From: an archaeon
Lineage (GTDB): Archaea; Thermoproteota; Nitrososphaeria; Nitrososphaerales; CADDZS01
Length of the DNA: 64,000 nt
Assembly (NCBI GenBank): GCA_029850555.1
Contig: JARCRS010000031.1
Span: forward strand, 1 to 64,000
Direction: 5' to 3'
In this document: positions 9,260 through 17,016 of the stretch, piece by piece
How positions within the stretch are numbered: position 1 is the first letter of the stretch
Layout: each line of letters begins with the position of its first letter
Translations under genes and position numbers: made by a program
The notes under the pieces: model-generated
Database searches by the model: none
Seen by the model: only the letters and a program-made list of their open reading frames with translations
Told to the model about the DNA's origin: nothing

Positions 9260-10147
9260 CTACTCTAGATCAAGAAGTTTTTTAGCGTGAGCTACATTTT
9301 CTTTATCGCCTAACTTTTGGTCAATTGGCGTTTCTAGCACAAGTGGAATATCAATGAGTTCTTTTAGGGCAAAGAATGAGCGAAATCCTTTATCCCCAAT
9401 TTTTCCCAAGCCTATGTGCTCGTGGCGATCTCTTCCCTCTCCGATATCAGCTTTCGAGTCATTCACGTGAATCAAAAATAATCTTTCTAGTCCCACAGTC
9501 TCATCGAACTCAAGGATAGTTTTCTGAGCGGATTCTGTAGTTCTAAGGTCATACCCCGAAGCAAACGCGTGACAAGTGTCGAAGCAAACCCCTGTTCTTT
9601 TCTCATCTCCGATACAGTCTAGGACGTTTCGAACATCTTCGAATTTCGAGCCGACGCTATTGCGTGTTCCAGCCGAATTCTCCAGAAGGATTCTTACGTT
9701 CGACCCCTGTGTCGATCCAATAGCTTTCTTGCAGGCGGAGACAATCCTCGCATGGCCGTCTTCGATTGAAGACCCCATGTGACTCCCGTAATGAACAACG
9801 AGACCTGATATTCCTAATGCCCCGCACCTTTTGATCTCCCTAATCAAGACATCTACTGATTCAGAGTGAAACTTTCCGTCAGGAGATGCGAGATTAGGCA
9901 TGTATGGCATATGTGCGACTGGGGCAAATTTTGAACGAGAAGCCTTTTCCTGGAACAACTCTGCTTGAGGCTCGTCAAGAGGCTTTGCTGTCCATCGTCT
10001 CGGACTACATGTAAAGATCTGAAATGTTCCAATGCATCCAAGCTCAAGCGCGCGGTCCACAGCCAGGTCTACTTTTCCAGCTATGGAGACATGAATTCCA
10101 ACTGATCTTTTGAATCGAGCCAGACTAACGACCTGCCTATTCTCCAT
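9260..10147 (-). CDS. nfo: Endonuclease IV, AP endonuclease
   Basis: Cleaves abasic sites 5' to the lesion in base excision repair with three metal ions. The 295-residue TIM-barrel protein shows the family metal-binding segments in order: HMPYMPNLASPD, LVVHYGSHMG, ILLENSAG, GVCFDTCHAFASGYD, LIHVNDSKADIGEGRDRHEHIGLG and a final LVLETP. Length is normal. It is convergent with the RuvC-like gene (13-base gap) and divergent from the Tag glycosylase, a natural partner since the glycosylase makes the abasic sites this enzyme cuts. Confidence 0.97.
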   Translation of the reverse strand: MENRQVVSLARFKRSVGIHVSIAGKVDLAVDRALELGCIGTFQIFTCSPRRWTAKPLDEPQAELFQEKASRSKFAPVAHMPYMPNLASPDGKFHSESVDVLIREIKRCGALGISGLVVHYGSHMGSSIEDGHARIVSACKKAIGSTQGSNVRILLENSAGTRNSVGSKFEDVRNVLDCIGDEKRTGVCFDTCHAFASGYDLRTTESAQKTILEFDETVGLERLFLIHVNDSKADIGEGRDRHEHIGLGKIGDKGFRSFFALKELIDIPLVLETPIDQKLGDKENVAHAKKLLDLE

Positions 10148-10230
10148 GACCTTTGCGAATTAACCGAACTAATATTAGCCGCTTTGTTTAAGAGTTTTCA
10201 GCTGGGAAAAACTTGCAAGGAAGTTTTTCA

Positions 10231-10803
10231 ATGGAGGTCAAACGCTGCGACTGGTCTACGGCAAATAAGGATAGCCTGTACATGCGATACCACGACGAAG
10301 AATGGGGAGTTCCTATTCATGACGATAGCAAGATGTTTGAGTTTCTAGCCCTTGAAGGCGCACAGGCAGGCTTGAGCTGGCTCACTGTGCTCCGAAAGAG
10401 AGAAAATTACCGCAAGGCATTTGACAGCTTCGTTCCGGAGATTGTTGCAACTTATGACAATCGAAAGATAAGCCAGCTAGTGAAGAACCCAGGAATAGTT
10501 CGTAATAGACTGAAGATCGTTTCGGCCGTTCGTAACGCGAAATCTTTCCTAAAAGTAAAAGAAGAATTTGGAAGTTTTGACAAATATATTTGGAGTTTCG
10601 TCCCTAATTCGCTCCCAGTGAAAAATCACTGGAGTACTTTAAGTCAAATACCAGCGCGCACAACGGAATCTAATCGCCTTAGCTTAGATTTGAAGAAGAG
10701 AGGTTTCACATTCGTAGGTTCGACGATTTGCTATGCTCACATGCAAGCGACAGGCATGGTAAATGATCACTTAGTAAATTGCTTTAGACATGATCAAGTG
10801 TAA
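10231..10803 (+). CDS. tag: 3-methyladenine DNA glycosylase I
   Basis: Excises 3-methyladenine from alkylated DNA. The protein has the N-terminal zinc-binding KRCDW cysteine and RYHDEEWGVP histidine, the HhH-type core with EGAQAGLSWLTVLRKRENY, and the C-terminal CYAHMQATGMVNDHLVNCF segment carrying the second His/Cys zinc pair. I chose the ATG at 10231 because the family begins a few residues before the first zinc cysteine; a TTG at 10213 in the same frame would add six residues. The deacetylase gene follows after 17 bases. Confidence 0.95.
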   Translation: MEVKRCDWSTANKDSLYMRYHDEEWGVPIHDDSKMFEFLALEGAQAGLSWLTVLRKRENYRKAFDSFVPEIVATYDNRKISQLVKNPGIVRNRLKIVSAVRNAKSFLKVKEEFGSFDKYIWSFVPNSLPVKNHWSTLSQIPARTTESNRLSLDLKKRGFTFVGSTICYAHMQATGMVNDHLVNCFRHDQV

Positions 10804-10820
10804 GGCTGGAAACTCCAAAT

Positions 10821-11672
10821 TTGTCAGCGGGAGTAGCTTGGATAAAACACCTCAGCCGACGCCGAGGAAAGGAGACCTTTCAACAAGCTTTCAGGATGTA
10901 CAGATTTCATAAGACTCCGTTCGAACAAATTATTCACAATATTCTAAGTGTAGTTGAGAGTTACAATGCATCCTACACGTTTCCCACTGTCGCCTCGACT
11001 GCTCTACAAAAACCAGATCTATTGAGAAAGATAGTTGACGCCAAGTGTGAAATTGCTGTCCATGGTTATCAACATGTGAAGTATCCGCTGATTTCTGCTG
11101 AAGCTCAGGAAAACGATATGGGAAAAGCCTTAGCTGTGTTCAGAAGGATGAGAATCCCTGTCAAAGGATTTAGGGCTCCTTACAATGCTTACGATTCTAA
11201 TACCCCTTCGATTGTAGAAAAACATAGGTTTTTGTGGGATGCAGGTATTGGATATGCGAATGAAAACAGATCTAAAACTGACTTTTTCAAAGTTAGGCAG
11301 TCAGGCAGAGATCTTGACTTTTTTTGTATTCCGCTAAATGGTTTGTCTGACGATATGATGATCGATGAGCTTCAATATTCTGTTATCGAAATGACCAAGC
11401 ACTTGACAAAGGCACTTGACGAGGCGAAAAAGACTAAAGGCGTGATAATGTTCGATCTTCATCCTATAAGAATTGGGCAACCTCAATACGTGGAAGTCTT
11501 AGATCGACTCGTATCTCACGGCACAAAGATCGGTGCCTGGTTTCCCACCGTTTCGGAAGCTGTAAACACAAAGATCTCCAAAGGCGACTGGAAAGGATAC
11601 GATTTCTGTTGTCTTCTCACAGGTGACGTTGACAACTTTCATTTTAGTGATTACATCAAAAGACTTCGCTAA
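10821..11672 (+). CDS. Polysaccharide deacetylase-like protein (NodB fold)
   Basis: 283 residues from a TTG start. The metal-binding histidine motif EIAVHGYQHVKY near residues 75-86 and the GFRAPYNAYD motif near 115 match motifs 2 and 3 of carbohydrate esterase family 4, and MFDLHPIRIG near 215 fits a late motif. The usual N-terminal TFDDG motif with the catalytic base is not evident, so catalysis may differ or be lost. It sits 17 bases after tag and is convergent with an acyltransferase (4-base overlap). Likely substrate is an N- or O-acetylated surface sugar, by inference. Confidence 0.75.
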   Translation: MSAGVAWIKHLSRRRGKETFQQAFRMYRFHKTPFEQIIHNILSVVESYNASYTFPTVASTALQKPDLLRKIVDAKCEIAVHGYQHVKYPLISAEAQENDMGKALAVFRRMRIPVKGFRAPYNAYDSNTPSIVEKHRFLWDAGIGYANENRSKTDFFKVRQSGRDLDFFCIPLNGLSDDMMIDELQYSVIEMTKHLTKALDEAKKTKGVIMFDLHPIRIGQPQYVEVLDRLVSHGTKIGAWFPTVSEAVNTKISKGDWKGYDFCCLLTGDVDNFHFSDYIKRLR

Positions 11673-12208
11673 GGACGGGTTCGCGTTTCAAGCTTTCTAA
11701 CCGGTCTTGCAGGATTTCCTGCTACGACGGTATAAGGTGGCACGTCTTGGTTTACCACAGACCCCGCTGCTACGATTGCCGCTTCTCCGACTGTGGTGCC
11801 TGGAAGTATTATTGCGCCGGCTCCAATCCAACATCCTCTCTTCAAAACCACCTTTTCGGGAGCGGAACTAAATAATTTCAAGCGCGCTTGAAAAGGGCTT
11901 CCTGCAGAATGGGCGATTATGATCGAACCGAGGGCTATACTAACTTCGTCCTCAATCTCAATTAGTTCTGGATACTCACTGTCAAACATTACCAAGCTTC
12001 CAATAAACACTCCACTTCCAACCTTAACACCTGAAAGCCGAACGAATGCTGATCTCATTTTATACGATGGAAGTAGCCACGCAAAGATCCGCCAGATCCT
12101 CCCGAGTCTTTTTCCCATTACTTTCGAATCGAAACTTATTCTGACATAGAGATAAACCATTGTCTTTGAGGAAACAAGACCGTCATTGATTGTTGCCCGA
12201 GTTAGCAA
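11669..12208 (-). CDS. Hexapeptide-repeat acyltransferase
   Basis: 179 residues. From about residue 55 it consists of short I/V/L-G-x4 repeats typical of the left-handed beta-helix fold (VKVGSGVFIGSLVMFDSEYP, CWIGAGAIILPGTTVGEAAIVAAGSVV), ending with TVVAGNPARPVRKLE, the characteristic C-terminal motif of the maltose/galactoside O-acetyltransferase (WbbJ-like) group. The histidine in IIIAHSAGSP is a candidate catalytic base. It is divergent from the FkbH-like gene (41-base gap), so it may use an acyl group made by that module or ordinary acetyl-CoA. Confidence 0.9.
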   Translation of the reverse strand: MLTRATINDGLVSSKTMVYLYVRISFDSKVMGKRLGRIWRIFAWLLPSYKMRSAFVRLSGVKVGSGVFIGSLVMFDSEYPELIEIEDEVSIALGSIIIAHSAGSPFQARLKLFSSAPEKVVLKRGCWIGAGAIILPGTTVGEAAIVAAGSVVNQDVPPYTVVAGNPARPVRKLETRTRP

Positions 12209-12249
12209 TGCTTAATTTTGGCCCGCAACTTCATTTGGAATGATCGGCC

Positions 12250-14067
12250 TTGGAAAATAATGTTCAGGAAATCATCTCGAAAACCGAAATTCAAGGCTTG
12301 ACGGATTATCTCGGGCTTGCAAGGAAAATAGACGACAAGGGTCTTTTCGATAAGGCACCTCAGAATAGAAAAATCAAGATTGCGATACTCGAAAGTTTTA
12401 CGCTTGAAGGTGTTCGTGAAGCGCTTCTCATCAAGTGCCTAAAGGAGGGTATCTATCCGCTGATTTACACAGGCAGTTATAATCAGTATAATCAGGAAAT
12501 TCTAGATTCTGCTAGCAACTTGTACGATTTTAAGCCGAACATCGTGATCCTTGATTTAGATACGCGAACCGTTGCGGGTGAAAATTATTTTCAGCTGGAT
12601 TCCGATGGCCAATCAATGCACGGCAAGGCATGGATCAAGTCGACGCTCTCTACAATTCTGGGCCTTGTCCAAAAAATACAAGAGAATTCGAAAGCAAGCA
12701 TCCTCTTGCACAACTTTGAAGTGCCCACATATTCCCCTCTGGGTATCATAGATAACAAGCAAAGTTACAGTTTCAGGCAGTTGGTTCAGGAACTCAATTC
12801 GGAGCTCAGGGATGTTCTTCGAAACGATCCGAGAACATTTTTGTTCGATTTTGAACGCTTCGCATCAAAAATAGGAAAGGATAACTTAATTGATTACAAG
12901 ATGTTCTATCTTGGAGATTTCAGGATTAATCCAAAAGTGATTCCTGATCTCTGCGGTGAATACGTTCCTTATATTCGCGCATTGCTTTCAATGACAAAAA
13001 AGTGTCTGGTTCTTGATCTAGACGGTGTGCTTTGGGGCGGAGTGATCGGAGAAGACGGCCTATCCGGAATCAAACTCGGACCCACCCCGGAAGGTCAGCC
13101 ATTTTTAGATTTGCAAAAATACATCCTTAGTCTCTATAATCGCGGAGTGATACTTGCGATAAATAGTGCGAATAATGTGGACGACGCTATGGAAGTTTTC
13201 CGAAAACATCCTTACATGATGTTGAAGGAGGATCACTTTGCTGCTATGCAGATCAACTGGCAGGACAAAGTCTCGAATCTGAAAGCGATCGCTGAACAAG
13301 TCGAAATAGGAATAGACAGCCTCGTATTTGTTGATGACAATCACGTGAATCGCGAAGTCGTAAAACAAGCGTTGCCGGAAGTTCTGACAATCGATCTTCC
13401 TTCGGATCCATCTCTTTATCCGAAGACAATCATGGATATGCACGTTTTCGACTCTCTTCAGCTTACATCAGAAGACAAAGTTAGAGGAAAGATGTACGCA
13501 GAGCAACGCAAAAGACAAGAATTCCAAAGAGCAGCTGGCGATATCAATGAATATCTAAAGGTCCTCCAAACAGTTGTAACGATAGAAAAAGCAAGCAAGT
13601 TCAACATTCCAAGAATTTCTCAGCTTACCCAAAAGACGAACCAATTCAACGTCACAACCAGAAGATACATGGAGGATGACATTACGAAAATGGCAGGTTC
13701 CGATAATTTCCTAGTCGTATCTGTGAAGGTTGAAGACAAGTTTGGAGACAGTGGCCTCACTGGCCTGGCAATCATCGAGAAAGATCCTCAAAGATGGCGA
13801 ATAGATTCATTCTTGCTGAGCTGTAGGGTTCTTGGTCGAAATGTGGAGGATACTTTGCTTGCCTATATCATTGAGCAGGCGGCTCAGGAGGGTGCACGAG
13901 TCCTTGTTGGTGAGTTCATCCCCACTAAGAAGAATGCGCCAGCAAAGGATTTCTTTGCAGAACATGGCTTTAGCAAGGTTTCTGAGTTGAATGGCTCTGA
14001 AATTTGGGAGTATGACTTGCAGCAAGTGCGCCCGTTTCCGCAATTTGTGAAGGTAGTTGTGAGGTAA
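12250..14067 (+). CDS. FkbH-like HAD-IIIC enzyme, glyceryl/acyl-ACP loading
   Basis: 605 residues, TTG start. The N-terminal part (about 40-240) is the SGNH-like FkbH domain with KIAILESFTLEGV and NIVILDLDTRTV. The HAD domain begins at about 250 with the nucleophile motif D256-L-D258-G-V-L-W followed by GGVIGEDG, and has FVDDNHVNREVV as its distal acidic motif. The C-terminal part (about 490-590) is a GNAT-like fold. Family members move a glyceryl group from 1,3-bisphosphoglycerate onto a carrier protein. An ACP gene starts 10 bases downstream, which strongly supports that reaction here. The final product is unknown. Confidence 0.92.
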   Translation: MENNVQEIISKTEIQGLTDYLGLARKIDDKGLFDKAPQNRKIKIAILESFTLEGVREALLIKCLKEGIYPLIYTGSYNQYNQEILDSASNLYDFKPNIVILDLDTRTVAGENYFQLDSDGQSMHGKAWIKSTLSTILGLVQKIQENSKASILLHNFEVPTYSPLGIIDNKQSYSFRQLVQELNSELRDVLRNDPRTFLFDFERFASKIGKDNLIDYKMFYLGDFRINPKVIPDLCGEYVPYIRALLSMTKKCLVLDLDGVLWGGVIGEDGLSGIKLGPTPEGQPFLDLQKYILSLYNRGVILAINSANNVDDAMEVFRKHPYMMLKEDHFAAMQINWQDKVSNLKAIAEQVEIGIDSLVFVDDNHVNREVVKQALPEVLTIDLPSDPSLYPKTIMDMHVFDSLQLTSEDKVRGKMYAEQRKRQEFQRAAGDINEYLKVLQTVVTIEKASKFNIPRISQLTQKTNQFNVTTRRYMEDDITKMAGSDNFLVVSVKVEDKFGDSGLTGLAIIEKDPQRWRIDSFLLSCRVLGRNVEDTLLAYIIEQAAQEGARVLVGEFIPTKKNAPAKDFFAEHGFSKVSELNGSEIWEYDLQQVRPFPQFVKVVVR

Positions 14068-14077
14068 CTTCATTTTC

Positions 14078-14302
14078 TTGGACGATAGGCTTAGAGCAAT
14101 TGTAGCTAGAGTTTTTGATATTCGACTAGAAGATGTTACAGATCAACTTGAACGAGGCAAACTCGAAATTTGGGACTCACTAAATCATCTACTACTGATT
14201 AGCGAAATCGAAAATGAAATGAAAGTCCAGTTCACAACCGAAGAGGTCTTGGAAATCAATACTTTCAAAGATATAAGAGAGATTTTATCAAAGAAGAAAT
14301 GA
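14078..14302 (+). CDS. Acyl carrier protein
   Basis: 74 residues from a TTG start, 10 bases after the FkbH-like gene. It is acidic and helical with the phosphopantetheine attachment motif IWDSLNHL, placing the modified serine at S34, and a typical last helix ending TFKDIREIL. Archaea make isoprenoid lipids and most lack ACP-based fatty acid synthesis, so this carrier most likely serves the adjacent FkbH enzyme rather than membrane synthesis. It is convergent with its probable modifying enzyme, holo-ACP synthase (18-base gap). Confidence 0.93.
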   Translation: MDDRLRAIVARVFDIRLEDVTDQLERGKLEIWDSLNHLLLISEIENEMKVQFTTEEVLEINTFKDIREILSKKK

Positions 14303-14320
14303 AATGTAAAATCCTTCACA

Positions 14321-14713
14321 TCATTCTTTCTGAGCAATTGCGACTGCTAGGGCTTGACTAGAAGTGTGAGAAATGCTTAACGAAATTACAACACCTCTTG
14401 GCAGCCGAGGAGCCTTCCTCCTGTTGGATTCTTTCACCATCGGAGCACCCTTCTTGTCATGGTGTATTGCAAAATCACTTACAGAGTATCCAACGTCCGC
14501 GAGTTGACTTAACGCCTTGATCACGGCTTCCTTTGCTGCAAAAATTCCTGCCAAAGATTGCGGATTGTTACCTTTTGATTTGCAGTATAATATTTCGTGC
14601 TGATCGAAAACATCGTTCAAAAATGTTCGATTTCTTGCCAAGGAACGGAAGCGCCTTACTTCCTCGATGTCAATTCCTACAGATGTTGTAATCTCTCGTG
14701 TATGATTTTTCAG
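14321..14713 (-). CDS. acpS: Holo-ACP synthase (4'-phosphopantetheinyl transferase), noncanonical start
   Basis: Transfers phosphopantetheine from CoA to the ACP serine. The core has FAAKEAVIKALS (metal- and CoA-binding Glu/Lys helix) and ends VVISLSISHTSSQALAVAIAQ, both family hallmarks. The conserved first strand and its metal-binding aspartate (TTSVGIDIEEVRRF) are encoded above the first TTG at 14641, in an uninterrupted frame from the TAG at 14749. That stretch contains no ATG, GTG or TTG. The best candidates are CTG at 14713 or ATT at 14692; the latter puts the initiator where the family usually starts. The coordinate given uses CTG. Confidence 0.85.
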   Translation of the reverse strand: MKNHTREITTSVGIDIEEVRRFRSLARNRTFLNDVFDQHEILYCKSKGNNPQSLAGIFAAKEAVIKALSQLADVGYSVSDFAIHHDKKGAPMVKESNRRKAPRLPRGVVISLSISHTSSQALAVAIAQKE

Positions 14714-14775
14714 GGCTGTCTCGAATTTTACGGCGTCGAATAAGGGCTATAAATTCTGCAAATTTCAAACCCGTC

Positions 14776-14793
14776 AACCTTAATAAGCATAAG
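14776..14793 (+). promoter_or_regulatory. Putative TATA element for initiator tRNA
   Basis: The stretch CAACCTTAATAAGCATAAG contains an AT-rich TATA-like core (CTTAATAAG) about 37 bases ahead of the first tRNA base, a reasonable distance for a short 5' leader. Assigned by position and composition only. Confidence 0.4.
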
Positions 14794-14822
14794 CGGAAAA
14801 TGAACACTGCCGCGAAGATTCT

Positions 14823-15028
14823 AGCGGGGTGGGGAAGCCAGGTTATCCCGGCGGGCTCATAATTGGGGCATTTCCTAAATTCCTCTGATACGAAACGAAC
14901 AAAAAATAGAGCGCTTGGAAAGCATTGAGATACCCGCAGAGCGGTGGTTCAAAGTAGCAGCAGCTTCACATCTTGGTGAAGGCAAAAACTTTGCTTGGGT
15001 TGCTGTTATGAAAGTCCACCCCCCGCTA
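14823..15028 (+). tRNA. Initiator tRNA-Met (CAT) with two introns
   Basis: Exons fold as an archaeal initiator tRNA: acceptor AGCGGGG/CCCCGCT with the A1-U72 pair, D stem GGGA/TCCC, anticodon stem GCGGG/CCCGC with the three consecutive G-C pairs of initiators, loop CTCATAA and T stem GGTGG/CCACC. Intron 1 is 14862-14931 (70 nt, position 37/38). CTCA pairs with TGAG at 14926-14929, leaving three-base bulges TAA and ATA. Intron 2 is 14954-15014 (61 nt, position 59/60). TTCA pairs with TGAA at 15009-15012, bulges are AAG and AGT, and an inner TAGCAGC/GCTGTTA helix follows. Splicing gives a 75-nt tRNA with T loop TTCAAAT. CCA is not encoded. Confidence 0.93.
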
Positions 15029-15246
15029 CCTCTTCTTCGATTCTAAATTATCAAACAGTTTGGATGCTCAAAGAGTCTGGTCAACCCCATGCGCGTATTT
15101 AATGGAACGAGAACTTGGAGAGTTAGTCAGTTTTTTTAAGAAAAAAGTCTCTTCTTTCATAACCGAGAATATGAAAGAGACGATTCTTTCGTTTTTTTCA
15201 AGTACGTACTTTCTAAGAAAGCACATTTGCTAACGAGAATGTACAT
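15029..15246. other. Convergent intergenic region between tRNA and pcna
   Basis: About 220 bases with no supportable gene. It is AT-rich, with T and A tracts at both ends of a hairpin (see the terminator entry), as expected where a plus-strand tRNA and a minus-strand operon both end. Confidence 0.5.
15141..15199. terminator. Bidirectional terminator-like hairpin with T tracts
   Basis: The arms GTCTCTTCTTTCAT (15147-15160) and ATGAAAGAGAC (15171-15181) pair with a three-base bulge. An A run lies on the left (T run on the minus strand) and GTTTTTTTC on the right. The position between the tRNA end and the pcna stop suits termination in both directions. Confidence 0.45.
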
Positions 15247-16041
15247 TTACTCTTGAACTCTAGGAGCGAGATAGAAGTGTATCCTTCCCCCCTTCGAAGC
15301 TTCCCCGAGCTTAAATTCCATTCTAAGAGGCATCTTGCTAGAATATTCGAAGTTTATCATGTCGGAAGCGGAACCTGCAGCTTTAGTTATTTTCAGCAGA
15401 TATTCAATGCTGTAGGTCGCTTTGCTTTCTTCGTTGACATCGAGCTCAGGTATGTCCTGCCCCGCCTTGTCTAAAGTCACGGTTGCCTTTCCGGTGTCTC
15501 CTTTGCCCGAGAAAGTTATAGAGTCCTTCTTCGTCTCGATAGTAATGTGACTTGAGACAACAGAAACGTCATTAAGAACTCGATCAAAAGCCGGCTCAAT
15601 TATAGTGAATTTTGAATTAAAGTTGAGCTTCGGAAGCGGCGTAGTCCCTTGGCTAGATTCAATTAGATGAAGCTCAAACTCTCTTTTCGTTCCCAATTTC
15701 ATGACAAGAGAATCAGACCCCTGTCGCGAAATCTCAAACGTGTCTCTCGAGTCGGCTCTTCGGATAAGTTTAGTAAAATCCTCAACACGAACAGTAAACT
15801 TGTCAGCTTTCGAGATTTCAAATTTTTCAAAGCCTGAACTCGGCCAGAAGAGGTCTACTAGGGCGACGTGGGAAGGATCCATCGCTCTAAAAGTAATGCC
15901 TTCTGAAGTCACGTCGAATGTTGCTTCCTCAACTAAAGTGAGGATAGAGGCAGTGACTGCCTTCCATTCGCTTGGAGTTTGAGTTCTAGCGACGAATCCA
16001 GTCGTCGCAGAAGATTTTGTCGTAGTTTCAGCTGGCATCAT
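15247..16041 (-). CDS. pcn: DNA polymerase sliding clamp PCNA
   Basis: Ring-forming processivity clamp for replication and repair. It is 264 residues, the usual size, with family segments FRAMDPSHVALVDLFWP, the interdomain region KLNFNSKFTIIEPAFDRVL, and the C-terminal PLRMEFKLGE...IHFYLAPRVQE. The N-terminus has a roughly 20-residue Thr/Ala-rich extension before the first strand; a later in-frame start is not needed to keep the fold. It is the last gene of the minus-strand run rpl10e-dph2-csl4-rpoL-tfs-pcn, and only one PCNA gene is in the window. Confidence 0.97.
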   Translation of the reverse strand: MMPAETTTKSSATTGFVARTQTPSEWKAVTASILTLVEEATFDVTSEGITFRAMDPSHVALVDLFWPSSGFEKFEISKADKFTVRVEDFTKLIRRADSRDTFEISRQGSDSLVMKLGTKREFELHLIESSQGTTPLPKLNFNSKFTIIEPAFDRVLNDVSVVSSHITIETKKDSITFSGKGDTGKATVTLDKAGQDIPELDVNEESKATYSIEYLLKITKAAGSASDMINFEYSSKMPLRMEFKLGEASKGGRIHFYLAPRVQE

Positions 16042-16135
16042 GATTCAAAGAATCAAAATCGGGCTTATATTATAAGTATTGACGGGCATCAAATAATAGT
16101 CGAGAGTACGTGTACGGGTATGGTAGAAAACTTTG

Positions 16136-16471
16136 TCAACTATACTGCCTCCAGGTATGCGCGCATTTCTGACATCTGAAAAACTGAGTCGGAGGCTCAT
16201 CCCCGCTTCTTGTCTGCAAAAACCACCAGAAGGCTGTATTATGACCGCATTTCGGGCATTCCACATTCGTCGTAGGCATTGTTTGGATTTTCTCTTCTTT
16301 ATCACCAACTATTTTGAGGTCGCCTGAGGTTTCTTCAGATGAAGTAATGTCTGTCGTGGTTGCTGAAGATCCTGCACTTTCTTGGAACCCACATTTCTCG
16401 CAGAATAGTAAGGAACGAGATTTTTCCAACTTGAGCTTGAGTCTTGTTCCACACTTTGGGCAGAATTTCAT
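16136..16471 (-). CDS. tfs: Transcription factor S (TFIIS-like cleavage factor)
   Basis: Stimulates RNA cleavage by backtracked RNA polymerase. The 111-residue protein has the N-terminal zinc ribbon CPKC...CEKC, a variable Ser/Thr linker, and the C-terminal ribbon CPKCGHNTAFWW...CQKC whose tip carries RSGDEPPT; the adjacent Asp-Glu is the catalytic acidic pair. Full length, 94 bases upstream of pcn and 59 bases downstream of rpoL on the same strand. Confidence 0.97.
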   Translation of the reverse strand: MKFCPKCGTRLKLKLEKSRSLLFCEKCGFQESAGSSATTTDITSSEETSGDLKIVGDKEEKIQTMPTTNVECPKCGHNTAFWWFLQTRSGDEPPTQFFRCQKCAHTWRQYS

Positions 16472-16530
16472 TTTCTAGTAGCCGCCAGTCCGTATCGTAA
16501 TATAAGACTCGCTATTTACGAAGCTAATAC

Positions 16531-16941
16531 TCAAGCCGAAGTTGAACTTTCAGTTTCCCGTGTTGATGTTTCTGCAACATCTGTTCTTTGATCTGACTGC
16601 GGCTCGGGCGAGGGTGTCGCAACAGGGTGTTCGGACACCGGTAGAGCTCGAACAGGTCTTACCGCATCCGGAAACTCCTTCTTTGCCGCATCCAAAATTT
16701 CTTTTGTCTTTTCTTGGGCGTTAGTGACTGCTTGTTTCAGTAATTCATTAGGTTCGCCACCGTCAGTATGTATCTGAACCGTAAGAGTCTTGATAAGTGG
16801 ATGGGGAGGAGCAACACCCGCAAATTTTACATGCTTAATCCCTAAGAGCTCTTTGTGAACAATATCTGCGACACTATAGTCTTCTCCGTCGATTTGGACC
16901 TGAATGGCTTCGCTACCAATGGAACTAATTTTCATTTTCAA
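16531..16941 (-). CDS. rpoL: RNA polymerase subunit L (Rpb11-like)
   Basis: Assembly-platform subunit pairing with subunit D. The core (about residues 1-85) has DYSVADIVHKELL, FAGVAPPHPLIKTLTVQIHT and an amphipathic C-terminal helix, as in archaeal L/Rpb11. A Pro/Ser/Thr-rich tail of about 45 residues follows (VATPSPEPQSDQRTD), longer than in most homologues and probably disordered. It is in the L10e-PCNA gene run. Confidence 0.95.
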   Translation of the reverse strand: MKMKISSIGSEAIQVQIDGEDYSVADIVHKELLGIKHVKFAGVAPPHPLIKTLTVQIHTDGGEPNELLKQAVTNAQEKTKEILDAAKKEFPDAVRPVRALPVSEHPVATPSPEPQSDQRTDVAETSTRETESSTSA

Positions 16942-17016
16942 GAGTAAAAACAGTAAAACTTCGGCTTCATGCCTTTATAAATTTACTAGCGTCATCGGTC
17001 GACTTTTCTTAGCATA

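Noticed and set aside
16045-16308. 87-codon minus-strand frame overlapping tfs
   Set aside because: Out-of-frame shadow of transcription factor S, which has both zinc ribbons and the catalytic tip.
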